A stretch of DNA of 64,000 bases, taken from assembly GCF_900129855.1 (NCBI RefSeq), contig NZ_LT670819.1, positions 6,944,001 to 7,008,000 of the forward strand. The letters run 5' to 3'. The notes beneath the pieces are model-generated. The model saw only the letters and a list, made by a program, of their open reading frames with translations, had not been told where the DNA came from and did no database searches. The stretch comes from Streptomyces sp. 3214.6 (GTDB taxonomy: Bacteria; Actinomycetota; Actinomycetes; Streptomycetales; Streptomycetaceae). Every line of letters begins with the position of its first letter. Position 1 is the stretch's first letter. The position numbers and the translations under genes were made by a program. Shown here in pieces: positions 44,832-53,167 of the stretch.

Positions 44832-46118
44832 TTCAACCGGTTTGGGTTGAGGTTCACGGACGTTCTTCGACCGCGTGGGCGGTGTCGTCCCTCCGGCACC
44901 GGCTGTCTGCCGGGGGCGGGGGATCCCGCCCTGTCCTGCCGCGACGTTGTGGCTTGCGTTGGTGTCCGCGTTGCAGGTGAAGCCGCAGGACGAACAGACG
45001 AACTCGGCTTGGCTCTTGCGCGAGTTCTTGTCGATCCACCCGCAGGCACTGCACCGCAGACTCGTGTACGGGGCGGGAACGTCCTCGACCCGGCCGGGGG
45101 CCTTGTGCCCGGTGCGCTGCCGGAGCAGGCCCCAGCCCTGGGCGAGGATCGACCGGTTGAGGCCGGACTTCTGCGCCACGTTCTTGCCGGGCTGCTCCAC
45201 GGTTCCCTTCGCGGAGCGGGTCATGTTCTTGATGTTCAGCTTCTCGAAGCGGATCAGGTCGTAGGTGCGGGCGAGCATGGTGCTGGTCTTCTCGCACCAG
45301 TCCTTGCGCCGGTTCGCCTCGCGGGCCTTCAGCTTCGCGGCCTTCGCGTGCCCGGCAGCCTTGGCTTCGCTGCCCTTGGGGGCGCGTGCGGCGCGCCGTT
45401 GGTGCTTGCGGATCTGCGCCCGCTCCCTGACGGTGAGCTGCGGGCAGTTCAGCCTGCGGCCGTCGGAGAGAGCGGCGGTGACGATCACGCCGCGGTCGAT
45501 GCCGACGGTTCCGCCGGTGCCGGGCGCGGGCACCGGCTCGGGGACGACGGCGAACGCGGCGTGCCACTGCCCGTTGCGGTAGGTGACGCGGAACGTCTTC
45601 GCGTCGGGCAGCTTCGCGCCCTTGCCCCGGGCGCTGAGGCGGAAGCGGACCCAGCCGCAGCCGGGCACCTTGACCTGAGCCCATCGCCGGTTCAGCTTCT
45701 GCACGACGACCGAGCGGCCCATGACCTGCCTGCCGGTCTTCGCGTTCAGCTTCGGCGAGCCGTCCGCGCCGTGCTCGGGGACGCGGTCGGTGCCGATGAC
45801 GCGGAAGCCCTCGTGCAGGTGCTTCCTGCGCCAGGTCGGCTCACCGAACCCGGACGTGAAACGCGCGTTCTTGGCCTGGGCGAAGTCCTTCAGCGCCTGC
45901 TGCTGCACGTCCGCGTTCCCGGCACCCAGCCACTCGTTGTCGCGCCGGGCCTCGGTGAGCTGACGGCACTGCTCCGCGAAACCGGGCGCGGACCTGCGAC
46001 CCTTCCGCCAGTGCGCATGCTGCTCCACGGCAAGATTCCAGACGTACCTGGCGTGCGCGCAGTGCAGCAGCATCTGCCGCTCCTGCTCGCCCGTCGGGTA
46101 CATCCGAAACCGTGCCAT
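44817..46118 (-). CDS. tnpB: RNA-guided endonuclease TnpB
   Basis: TnpB of the IS605/IS1341 group, 433 aa from ATG 46118 (ARFRMYPTGEQERQMLLHCA follows). All RuvC catalytic residues are present: Asp208 in VGIDRGV, Glu292 in IRFEKLNIKNM, and Asp385 in CNADTNASHN. The zinc ribbon cysteines are 356, 359, 375 and 378 (CSACG, CSSCG). With an intact reading frame and full active site it is likely an active nuclease. No tnpA is adjacent, so mobility would need a transposase in trans. The 14 codons upstream to 46160 are open but lack homology. Confidence 0.92.
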   Translation of the reverse strand: MARFRMYPTGEQERQMLLHCAHARYVWNLAVEQHAHWRKGRRSAPGFAEQCRQLTEARRDNEWLGAGNADVQQQALKDFAQAKNARFTSGFGEPTWRRKHLHEGFRVIGTDRVPEHGADGSPKLNAKTGRQVMGRSVVVQKLNRRWAQVKVPGCGWVRFRLSARGKGAKLPDAKTFRVTYRNGQWHAAFAVVPEPVPAPGTGGTVGIDRGVIVTAALSDGRRLNCPQLTVRERAQIRKHQRRAARAPKGSEAKAAGHAKAAKLKAREANRRKDWCEKTSTMLARTYDLIRFEKLNIKNMTRSAKGTVEQPGKNVAQKSGLNRSILAQGWGLLRQRTGHKAPGRVEDVPAPYTSLRCSACGWIDKNSRKSQAEFVCSSCGFTCNADTNASHNVAAGQGGIPRPRQTAGAGGTTPPTRSKNVREPQPKPVEIPLF

Positions 46119-46248
46119 GCCGTGAACGTAGACCACACGTTCCCCGTCCGCGCACCTCATCGATCACTGTCACCCGTGCGAGTGACAGCCCCGGCCGGCC
46201 GCCGGCGCCAGGACCCTCGACTCCCCGGCGTCAACGCGGCGAGCGGGT

Positions 46249-46893
46249 TCAGCAGTTGGCGAGGTAGCTCGTCAGGGCGCTCTTCTCGGCGGAGTCGACC
46301 GAGAGGTCGTAGTAGTACTTCACCTGCACCCAGGCGCGGACGTACGTGCAGCGGTACGAGGTGAGCGACGGCATCCACTCGGCCGGGTCCTGGTCGCTCT
46401 TCTGCTGGTTCACGTTGTCCGTGACGGCGATCAGCTGCGGGCGGGTGACGTCGTTGGCGAAGGCCTGGCGCTGGGCGGTGGTCCAGTTGCGGGCGCCGGA
46501 GTCCCAGGCCTCGGCGAGCGGGACGAGGTGGTCGATGTCGAGGTCCGAGGCGGCGGTCCAGGTGGCGCCGTCGTAGGGGGAGTACCAGCTGCCGCTGGTG
46601 GCGGTGCAGGCGGAGTTGGTGACGACGTTCGTACCGTCCCGCTTGAGGATGTACTCACGGGTGTTGCAGGTGCCGCTGATGGTGATCCAGGTCGGGAACA
46701 GGTCCCGGCTGTAGCCGGTCCTGACCTCGCTCGCGACGGTGAGGGAGGCGAGGTAGCTGCGCGCGGTGGCGGCGCTGACCGGGGTGGGGAGAGCGGCGGA
46801 GGCGGTCGGGGAGGTGAACAGCCCGACCGAGGCTATGAGGCCCGTGAGGGCGGCGAGTATGCTCAGCCGTCCACGCGCGTAGAACTTCGACAT
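46249..46893 (-). CDS. Secreted HNH family endonuclease
   Basis: Extracellular nuclease-like protein, 214 aa. A signal peptide (about residues 1-32, ending TASAA) precedes an HNH/GmrSD-type domain (DUF1524). The core motif is SDLDIDHLVPLAEAWDSGA, with the catalytic His after Asp-Ile-Asp, and the metal-site helix NDVTRPQLIAVTDNVNQQKSD carries the conserved Asn and Lys. Four cysteines (in CNTRE, ACTATS, YRCTY and the final Cys) fit secretion. AAGGGAG precedes the ATG at 46893. It is probably a nutrient-scavenging or defensive DNase; the role is inferred. Confidence 0.88.
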   Translation of the reverse strand: MSKFYARGRLSILAALTGLIASVGLFTSPTASAALPTPVSAATARSYLASLTVASEVRTGYSRDLFPTWITISGTCNTREYILKRDGTNVVTNSACTATSGSWYSPYDGATWTAASDLDIDHLVPLAEAWDSGARNWTTAQRQAFANDVTRPQLIAVTDNVNQQKSDQDPAEWMPSLTSYRCTYVRAWVQVKYYYDLSVDSAEKSALTSYLANC

Positions 46894-47049
46894 GCGAACT
46901 CCCTTGGGGAGGCGGGGGTGTTGGAGCGCGAGCGTTGGAATGCTCGCCGTGTCGCATTGCGGGGAGGTGTGCGTCCGGTTAGAAGTTAGTGACGTGCTCA
47001 TGACACGACAAGGTTTATCGCAGAACGATCTCGTACAATGGGATGCGCA

Positions 47050-47160
47050 GAAGGGGAGTAGCTCTTCGCCGGACCGTCGACATACTGCTCAGCTCGTCTG
47101 AGCCGGCGCCCGGAGGCGGACCCGTCGTGGCGGGTCGGCCAGCGAGACCTTCGGCAAGCA
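47050..47160 (+). ncRNA. yybP-ykoY manganese riboswitch
   Basis: The conserved elements appear in order: GAAGGGGAGTAGC at the 5' side, GTCGACATACTGC in the first internal loop, and GCGAGACCTTC closing P1 (GAAGG pairs with CCTTC). Internal stems GCTCAG/CTGAGC and GACCCG/CGGGTC fit the family arms. This riboswitch senses Mn2+ and usually precedes Mn exporters; the gene downstream is a TMEM165/GDT1 transporter. Confidence 0.88.
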
Positions 47161-47168
47161 GTGCACAT

Positions 47169-47209
47169 CCGTGCCGTACGGCACGGGTGATACGTGTGCT
47201 GCCGTGCCG
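47169..47209 (+). promoter_or_regulatory. Candidate riboswitch expression platform
   Basis: CGGCACGG at 47179-47186 can pair with CCGTGCCG at 47169-47176, forming a perfect 18-nt palindrome, or with an identical CCGTGCCG at 47202-47209. The two folds exclude each other, as in a riboswitch decision element. No U tract is obvious, so control may be at translation or by Rho. Confidence 0.5.
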
Positions 47210-47272
47210 AGGTGTCTCATTCCCGAGGAGTCGGGACTCTCGGTGGGGCGGCCCCCGACCGATTGAGGAACC

Positions 47273-47854
47273 TTGATCAGCATCACCGTGACGGCACTCG
47301 TCTTCGGCGTCGTCTTCCTGGCCGAGCTGCCCGACAAGACCGCACTCGCCGGCCTCGTCCTCGGCACCCGCTACCGCGCCTCGTACGTGTTCGCCGGCGT
47401 GGCCGCCGCCTTCGCGCTGCATGTCGCGCTGGCCGTCGCGGCGGGCAGCGTGCTGACCCTGCTCCCGCAGCAACTCGTGCACGCGCTGACGGGCGTGCTG
47501 TTCCTGGGCGGCGCGGCCGTGCTGCTGCTGAAGAAGGACGAGGACGACGAGGAGATCCGGCGACCGGAGAACCAGTCCTTCTGGAAGGTCGCCGGCGCGG
47601 GCTTCATGCTGATCCTCGTCGCCGAGTTCGGCGACCTCACCCAGATCATGACGGCCAACCTCGCCGCCCGCTACGACGACCCCCTCTCCGTCGGCCTCGG
47701 CGCGGTGCTGGCGCTGTGGGCGGTCGCCGGCCTGGGCATCGTCGGCGGAAAGGCCCTGATGAAGCGGGTCCCGCTGCAACTGATCACCCGGCTCGCGGCA
47801 CTCCTGATGCTGACACTCGGCGCATGGAGCCTGTGGGAGGCGATCACCGGCTGA
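47273..47854 (+). CDS. TMEM165/GDT1 family Mn2+ (Ca2+) transporter
   Basis: Membrane cation exchanger of the UPF0016/GDT1 family, 193 aa, six helices. The two signature motifs are FLAELPDKTALAGL and LVAEFGDLTQIMTANLA; the first reads ELPDKT in place of the commoner E-x-GDKT. An acidic cytoplasmic loop (KKDEDDEEIRRPE) lies between the halves. The start is TTG at 47273 with GAGGA 3-8 nt upstream. The yybP-ykoY aptamer directly upstream indicates induction by manganese, so it most likely exports Mn2+. Confidence 0.92.
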   Translation: MISITVTALVFGVVFLAELPDKTALAGLVLGTRYRASYVFAGVAAAFALHVALAVAAGSVLTLLPQQLVHALTGVLFLGGAAVLLLKKDEDDEEIRRPENQSFWKVAGAGFMLILVAEFGDLTQIMTANLAARYDDPLSVGLGAVLALWAVAGLGIVGGKALMKRVPLQLITRLAALLMLTLGAWSLWEAITG

Positions 47855-47870
47855 ACCGGGGCCGGGGAGC

Positions 47871-47930
47871 GGGATCGCTGGGCCGGGGGAGTCGGGGGTG
47901 GGATCGCTGAGCCGGGGAGGGGAGTCGGGG
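47871..47930. repeat. Two-copy imperfect direct repeat
   Basis: GGGATCGCTG occurs at 47871-47880 and 47900-47909, each followed by a similar GCCGGGG...GTCGGGG stretch with a period of about 29 bp. It is G-rich non-coding DNA between the GDT1 and HAD genes. Confidence 0.7.
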
Positions 47931-48089
47931 TTGGTGGGCTGAACGGTTGGTGAACGGTTGCTGGAGGTTTCTGCGGGGGGTGGCGGTGGGCGGTGATTAT
48001 TTTGTACCGTGGGGAAACAAAGTGGCTCCCGCCCGTTTTCCCTGACCGGCGGGCGGGGCCGCCTTGTTTCTACGTACCTGGAGCTGATG

Positions 48090-48740
48090 ATGCCGGTCCT
48101 CACCGCCCGCGCCCTCCTGCTCGACATGGACGGCACCCTCGTGAACTCCGACGCCGTCGTCGAGCGCATCTGGCGCCGCTGGGCCGATGTGCACGGGCTC
48201 GACGGGGACGAGGTCATGAAGGTGGTCCACGGCCGTCAGGGATACGCCTCGATGGCCGTACTGCTGCCCGGCCGTCCGATGCATCTGAACCTGGCGGACA
48301 ACGCGCGGATGCTCGCGGAGGAGACCGCCGACCTGGACGGCGTCGTGCCGGTGCCCGGCGCACCGGAGTTCCTCGCCTCCCTGCGGGGCGTCCCGCACGC
48401 GCTGGTCACCTCGGCGGACGTCCCCCTGTCGACCGCCCGGATGGCCGCGGCGGGACTGGAACTCCCCGACGTGCGTGTCACCGCGGAATCGGTGGGCGCG
48501 AGCAAGCCGGACCCCGAGGGCTTCCTGAAGGGCGCGGCCGAGCTCGGCGTCGCCCCGGCGGACTGCGTGGTCTTCGAGGACTCGGGCGCGGGCATCGCGG
48601 CGGGGCGCTCCGCGGGGATGCGCGTCGTGGGCGTGGGGCCACGGGCGGCCGTGCACGGCCCGGACGTGGTGGTGGGGGATCTGCGGCAGGTGCGGGTGGA
48701 GGCCGTGGCGGACGGGGTGCGGCTGTCCTTCAGCTCGTAG
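48090..48740 (+). CDS. HAD family hydrolase, phosphatase-like
   Basis: HAD-IA hydrolase of 216 aa. Motif I is LLLDMDGTLVNSD, motif II LVTSADV, motif III the Lys in ASKPDPEG, and motif IV VVFEDSGAGIAAG, all intact. This resembles sugar-phosphate phosphatases of the 2-deoxyglucose-6-phosphate/GS1-like type. Two tandem ATGs (48087 and 48090) follow GGAG; the second has the better spacing. It is cytoplasmic. The natural substrate is unknown. A TTTGT/ACAAA dyad lies about 70 nt upstream. Confidence 0.9.
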   Translation: MPVLTARALLLDMDGTLVNSDAVVERIWRRWADVHGLDGDEVMKVVHGRQGYASMAVLLPGRPMHLNLADNARMLAEETADLDGVVPVPGAPEFLASLRGVPHALVTSADVPLSTARMAAAGLELPDVRVTAESVGASKPDPEGFLKGAAELGVAPADCVVFEDSGAGIAAGRSAGMRVVGVGPRAAVHGPDVVVGDLRQVRVEAVADGVRLSFSS

Positions 48741-48783
48741 GGGTCCCCAAGGGTCCCCCGCGCGGGACGCCCCACCTCCCGCG

Positions 48784-49935
48784 TCACGGTTCCGTCGTCT
48801 CGGACTCCAGCTTCGTCCGCGTCGCCACCCCGTACACGCCCAGCCCGTCCGCCGTCGTCCCTCTGGACCACTGGTAGTTGCGCAGCGCCTCCTCGACCTC
48901 GCTGCCGAAGGTGCCGTCGGCATCGCCGTTGTAGAAGAACACCTGCCGTAGCCGCAACTGGAGTTCGGTCACCTCGGCGCCGGTGTCGCCGCGCCGCAGG
49001 ACCGTGCCCTCGGAGATCGGCGCGCTCTTGTCGGCCCCGTTCCCGGGCCTCGCGGAGACGCTGACGTGGGCGGTCGGCGTCGCCTGGCTCGCGGCCGTCG
49101 CCGCCGACGACGGGGACGCCGAGGGTGAGGCGCTCTCCTTCGCCGCGGAGGGCGACGGAGTACCTCTCTCGGACGGGGACACCGACGCCTCGGAGGCCGA
49201 CGGGGGCGCGGACGGGCTCGCCGACGGCGTCCCGGAGGACGCGCTCGTCGAGGGGACCGGCACGGCCGCCCGTACGTCCTTCGGAGCAGCCCCGTCGCGC
49301 GTCGGCTTGTCGTAGGAGAACAGCCCGCTCGCGAACCCGGCCGCGGCCACCACGGCCACGACGGCGGCGGCCGTCGCGACCAGCAGCGTCCGGCGACGGT
49401 GCGGGCTTCGCGGTTCCTCGTCGTCGGGGTGCGCGGCTCCGGCGGCCGCCGCCTCGAACAGGCTCAGGTCGCCGGCGCCGGGCTCGGCGGCGAGCGCAGC
49501 CGGCGGGGCGAACGGCGCCGCCGTCGTGTGCGGCGGTGGCCCGGCGGGATCCACCGCGCGCAACCGCATGGTCGCGTCGGCCGGAACCGCAGGCAGCGGC
49601 ATGGTCAGCTCACCGTCCGGTGAAACCGCGGCCCACGCCGCACCCCCGGCCGTACCCGAGCCGCCTTCCGCGGGCGTACCCCCGCCCCCCTCCGTGGGCG
49701 GCTGCTGTCCCTCCAGTTCCACGTACGGCCGTATCCGCAGTGGATCGAAGTCCTCCGCCGCGGCCGCCTCCGCCGTGCGCGTGTCGCGCAGGGACTCGGC
49801 GGCGCGCTGGGCGCACGAGCAGGACGGGGTGTTGTCGGGCGCGCGGAGCGCTCCGCACTGCGGGCAGGGCAGCCCCCGCTGCCCCGATGGCCCCTGTCGC
49901 CCCGTCGGATCGATCACGTGTTCGTCCCTCCCCAT
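48784..49935 (-). CDS. Membrane-anchored peptidoglycan-binding protein
   Basis: Protein of 383 aa. The cytoplasmic N-terminus begins with a zinc-ribbon-like CPQCGALRAPDNTPSCSC and contains GELTMPLP and DATMRLRAV, followed by one membrane helix (about 187-208, LVATAAAVVAVVAAAGF). A long Ser/Pro/Ala extracytoplasmic linker leads to a C-terminal PG_binding_1 domain (LRRGDTGAEVTELQLRLRQV to the end). It should link the membrane to the cell wall. It is divergent from the large MFS gene. The short TM[QR]L motifs resemble those in the PBP at 30219. Confidence 0.86.
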   Translation of the reverse strand: MGRDEHVIDPTGRQGPSGQRGLPCPQCGALRAPDNTPSCSCAQRAAESLRDTRTAEAAAAEDFDPLRIRPYVELEGQQPPTEGGGGTPAEGGSGTAGGAAWAAVSPDGELTMPLPAVPADATMRLRAVDPAGPPPHTTAAPFAPPAALAAEPGAGDLSLFEAAAAGAAHPDDEEPRSPHRRRTLLVATAAAVVAVVAAAGFASGLFSYDKPTRDGAAPKDVRAAVPVPSTSASSGTPSASPSAPPSASEASVSPSERGTPSPSAAKESASPSASPSSAATAASQATPTAHVSVSARPGNGADKSAPISEGTVLRRGDTGAEVTELQLRLRQVFFYNGDADGTFGSEVEEALRNYQWSRGTTADGLGVYGVATRTKLESETTEP

Positions 49936-50098
49936 CCAAACTTCAAGGATTATGCAGATCCTCCACACAGCGGGCCGCCCGCGCCCCCCGGAATGTCGTA
50001 TTCCGCCAGGAATCAAGGGGGCTTACGAGGACTCAAGAGGCCATAACGGGTCACACCGATCACGATGGAAAGGGTCACCAGAGCCTCAGGAGGCATCC

Positions 50099-52144
50099 AT
50101 GGCCTTGGACGCGCACAGCAGGACGGCGGATCCACGTCAGGAACACGTGTCCGGAAACGTCCTCGTCTCGATCGGCGCCCTGCTGCTCGGCATGCTCCTC
50201 GCCGCCCTAGACCAGACGATCGTGTCGACCGCCCTGCCCACCATCGTCAGTGACCTGGGTGGTATGGAGCACCTGTCGTGGGTGGTCACGGCCTACATGC
50301 TGGCGTCGACGGCCGCGACCCCGCTGTGGGGCAAACTGGGCGACCAGTACGGGCGCAAGAGGCTGTTCCAGATCGCGATCGTCCTCTTCCTGATCGGTTC
50401 GGCGCTGTGCGGAATGGCGCAAAACATGCCGCAGCTGATCGCCTACCGGGCCGTCCAGGGCCTGGGCGGCGGCGGTTTGATGGTGCTGTCGATGGCACTC
50501 GTCGGCGACCTCGTCCCGCCACGCGACCGCGGCCGCTACCAGGGCCTGTTCGGCGCGGTGTTCGGCACCACGAGCGTCCTCGGCCCACTGCTGGGCGGCC
50601 TGTTCACCGAACACCTCAGCTGGCGCTGGGTGTTCTACGTCAACCTGCCCGTGGGCGTCGTCGCCCTCGCCGTCATCGCGGCGGTCCTGCACATCCCGCT
50701 CAGGCCGACCAAGCACGTCATCGACTACCTCGGCACCTTCCTCATCGCCTCCGTCGCCACCTGCCTGGTCCTGGTGGCCTCCCTCGGCGGCACCACCTGG
50801 GACTGGGGCTCGCCGCAGATCGTCGCACTGACGGTCCTGGGCGTGCTGCTGGCCTTCGCGTTCGTGTCGGTGGAGCGGCGGGCGGCCGAACCCGTCCTCC
50901 CCCTCAAGCTGTTCCGCATCCGCACCTTCACCCTCTCCGCCGTGATCAGCTTCATCGTCGGCTTCGCGATGTTCGGCGCGATGACCTACCTGCCGACCTT
51001 CCTCCAGGTGGTGCAGGGCGTCTCGCCGACCATGTCCGGCGTCCACATGCTGCCGATGGTGGCCGGCATGCTCCTGTCGTCCACGGGCTCCGGGCAGATC
51101 GTCAGCCGCACCGGCCGCTGGAAGGTGTTCCCGGTCACGGGCACCGCCGTCACCGCCTTCGGCCTGCTCCTCCTGCACCGGCTCGACGAGCACAGCTCCA
51201 CCGGCGAGATGAGCGCCTACTTCTTCGTCTTCGGCCTCGGACTGGGCCTGGTCATGCAGGTGCTGGTGCTGATCGTGCAGAACGCGGTCGCCTACGAGGA
51301 TCTCGGCGTCGCCACCTCCGGCGCGACCTTCTTCCGCTCCATCGGCGCCTCCTTCGGCGTCGCCATCTTCGGCACCGTCTTCGCGAGCCGCCTCGGCGAC
51401 AAGCTCGCCGACGCCCTCCGGGGCGTCCCGCTCCCGCCCGGGGTCTCGCCGGGCGCGCTGGAGGCCGACCCGCGCGGCATCGCCGACCTGCCGTCCGCGC
51501 TGCGGCCGCGCGTCCTGCACGCCTACGCCTCCTCCATCACCGATGTCTTCCTGTACGCGGCGCCGGTCGCGCTCCTCGGCTTCGTCCTGGCGTGGTTCCT
51601 CAAGGAGGACCCGCTGCGCGGCTCGGTCACCGCCCCCGACGTGACGGAGACCCTGGCCAGCAACCCGGTGGAGCGGTCGTCGTACGACGAGGTGTGCCGC
51701 GCGCTGTCCGTCCTCGGCACCCGCGATGGCCGCCGCGAGATCTATGTGAAGATCACCGCGCGGGCCGGCCACGACCTCCTCCCGGCCGCGAGCTGGCTGC
51801 TCCTGCGGATCAAGCGGTACGGCAGTGTCGAGCCGGGCGTGCTCGCCGAGCGCAGCACCGTCCCGCTCCCGGTGATCATCGAGGGGGCCCGGCAGGTCGA
51901 GGAGCGCCGGCTCGCCGTACGCGAGGGGCTCGACATGGTGCTGACCGACGAGGGCCACGAGGTCGCCGAACGTCTCGCGCGGGCCCGCGAGGAGTCGCTG
52001 GCCGAACTGCTCGGCGACTGGTGGGGCCCGGACCGGCCCACCGACCTCGTCCAACTGGTCAAGGAACTGAACGACGAACTGTGCGGCTCGGACCGTGAAC
52101 AGCCGTACGGCGGACGGGTGGTGACCGACCATCGTCTCCCCTGA
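50099..52144 (+). CDS. DHA2 MFS transporter with C-terminal winged-helix domain
   Basis: Multidrug-type exporter of 681 aa. The first about 510 residues are a 14-helix DHA2 permease with motif A (GKLGDQYGRKRLF), LAALDQTIVSTALPTIV and the GTTSVLGPLLGG antiporter motif. The extra about 155 residues (about 525-681) are soluble and resemble a MarR-type winged helix: AASWLLLRIKRYG, then EERRLAVREGLDMVLTDEG as recognition helix and wing. AGGAGG fixes the ATG at 50099. The tail could sense substrate or regulate transport. The partner is unknown. Confidence 0.9.
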   Translation: MALDAHSRTADPRQEHVSGNVLVSIGALLLGMLLAALDQTIVSTALPTIVSDLGGMEHLSWVVTAYMLASTAATPLWGKLGDQYGRKRLFQIAIVLFLIGSALCGMAQNMPQLIAYRAVQGLGGGGLMVLSMALVGDLVPPRDRGRYQGLFGAVFGTTSVLGPLLGGLFTEHLSWRWVFYVNLPVGVVALAVIAAVLHIPLRPTKHVIDYLGTFLIASVATCLVLVASLGGTTWDWGSPQIVALTVLGVLLAFAFVSVERRAAEPVLPLKLFRIRTFTLSAVISFIVGFAMFGAMTYLPTFLQVVQGVSPTMSGVHMLPMVAGMLLSSTGSGQIVSRTGRWKVFPVTGTAVTAFGLLLLHRLDEHSSTGEMSAYFFVFGLGLGLVMQVLVLIVQNAVAYEDLGVATSGATFFRSIGASFGVAIFGTVFASRLGDKLADALRGVPLPPGVSPGALEADPRGIADLPSALRPRVLHAYASSITDVFLYAAPVALLGFVLAWFLKEDPLRGSVTAPDVTETLASNPVERSSYDEVCRALSVLGTRDGRREIYVKITARAGHDLLPAASWLLLRIKRYGSVEPGVLAERSTVPLPVIIEGARQVEERRLAVREGLDMVLTDEGHEVAERLARAREESLAELLGDWWGPDRPTDLVQLVKELNDELCGSDREQPYGGRVVTDHRLP

Positions 52145-52153
52145 GGGACTTGC

Positions 52154-52666
52154 TCATCCGGGGCCCTGGCCGAGCGACTTGGCGAACCAGTGCTCGGCGT
52201 ACGGCTCGTCGTTGTACGGCTCGGTCTCCGCGTAGCCCAGCCGGGCGTACAGAGCGCGGGCCTCGACGAGGTCACCCCGGGTGTCCAGGACCATCCGTGC
52301 GGCGCCGAGAGCGACGGCGGCGTCCTCGGCGGCCCGGACGAGGAGCGCAGCGCCGCCCTTCCCGCGCAGCCCCTCCCGCACGAACACCCGCTTCAGCTCG
52401 GCCGTCGTCGCGTCCAGCAGCCGCACGCCCGCACAGCCGCCCGGCTCACCGTCGTACCGCCCGACCAGCAACTGCCCACCGGGCGGGGTGAGTTCGGCCC
52501 AGCTCTGGGCGGCGATCTCCCGCTCCAGCTCGTCCGGATCGGTCCGCCGGCCCTCGTGCAGCAGGTACCAGCGGTCGCTGACCTCCGTGTAGTACTCCCG
52601 CCAGAGCGCGCCGGCGACGGGGGAGTCGTAGGGTTCGGGGGCTATGGTCCAGGACGTCAGCGTCAT
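52154..52666 (-). CDS. GNAT family N-acetyltransferase
   Basis: Acetyltransferase of 170 aa with the acetyl-CoA site LKRVFVREGLRGKGGAALLVRAAE and the following ARMVLDTRGDLVEARALYARLGY. The start at 52666 (TLTSWTIAPEPYDSPVAG) is chosen because the further upstream frame runs into the DHFR-like remnant. It is convergent with the MFS gene, with 9 nt between stops. The substrate is unknown. Confidence 0.87.
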   Translation of the reverse strand: MTLTSWTIAPEPYDSPVAGALWREYYTEVSDRWYLLHEGRRTDPDELEREIAAQSWAELTPPGGQLLVGRYDGEPGGCAGVRLLDATTAELKRVFVREGLRGKGGAALLVRAAEDAAVALGAARMVLDTRGDLVEARALYARLGYAETEPYNDEPYAEHWFAKSLGQGPG

Positions 52667-52670
52667 CCGG

Positions 52671-52982
52671 TCATTCTGCGGCGACGGTGTGCGGGGCACG
52701 CAACCGGATATGCGTCGCCCCCGGCGAGTCCAGCACCTGCGTCTTCTGCCACTCGATGTGCCGGTGGCCGGAGCCGCTGGAGCCGCCGAGGTCGTCGAGG
52801 TCGTCGAGGTTGTCGAACAGGCGTCGGCCGCCGCAGGCCAGCACCGGCACGACGTGCAGGAGGAGCTCGCCCAGCCAGCCGTTGCGGATGAACTGCTGCA
52901 CCAGGTCGGCGCCGCCCGCCAGCGACACGTCCTTGCCGCCCGCCGCCTCCCGGGCCAGCTCCAGCGCCCGCTCCGGGTCCCG
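52671..52982 (-). pseudogene. Remnant of a dihydrofolate reductase (RibD C-terminal-like) gene
   Basis: The minus-strand frame encodes only the C-terminal half of a DHFR-family protein: DPERALELAREAAGGKDVSL, then AGGADLVQQFIRNGW, LLLHVVPVLACGGRRLFDNL and QKTQVLDSPGATHIRLR. The N-terminal about 100 residues with the first cofactor strand and MSLDGF-type motif are absent, and no frame upstream supplies them. DDLDDLGG derives from a local DNA duplication. It is interpreted as a 5'-deleted gene; low expression as a fragment cannot be ruled out. Confidence 0.8.
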
Positions 52983-53167
52983 ACTCCGGGCGCTCCTTGC
53001 TTCCGCCTTTGCGTCGGTCGGTCCGCCGCCGAATCGACACGCTGCTCGCGTCAATTCCGAGGATCACGGGCGCCGTGCGCCGCGCGCCGCTCGCCGTTTG
53101 GGAGGCGCCGTCCGGGCAACCCGCAACGGGAACCGGCCCGTGGGGCCGACACACCGGAAGGCAAGGC

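Larger units (their letters stand above)
44805..46190 (-). mobile_element. IS200/IS605-family element with tnpB only (IS1341 type)
   Basis: Single-gene element without tnpA. The right end is the bulged hairpin at 44805-44831 (ATCC-CCCTCTT paired with AAGAGGG-GGAT), whose loop contains the tnpB stop codon. The left end is the perfect hairpin CTGTCAC/GTGACAG at 46167-46188. No terminal inverted repeats or target duplication are seen, as expected for this family. Exact cleavage points are uncertain by several bases. Confidence 0.85.
46894..47272. other. Regulatory spacer between the HNH and GDT1 genes
   Basis: The 379-nt spacer holds no gene. Rightward it contains a -10-like TACAAT at 47034-47039, the riboswitch aptamer (47050-47160), an alternative-pairing region (47169-47209), a CCCGA/TCGGG stem (47222-47235) and a GAGGA ribosome site (47265-47269) before the TTG start. 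Leftward it contains the HNH promoter, not resolved. Confidence 0.75.
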
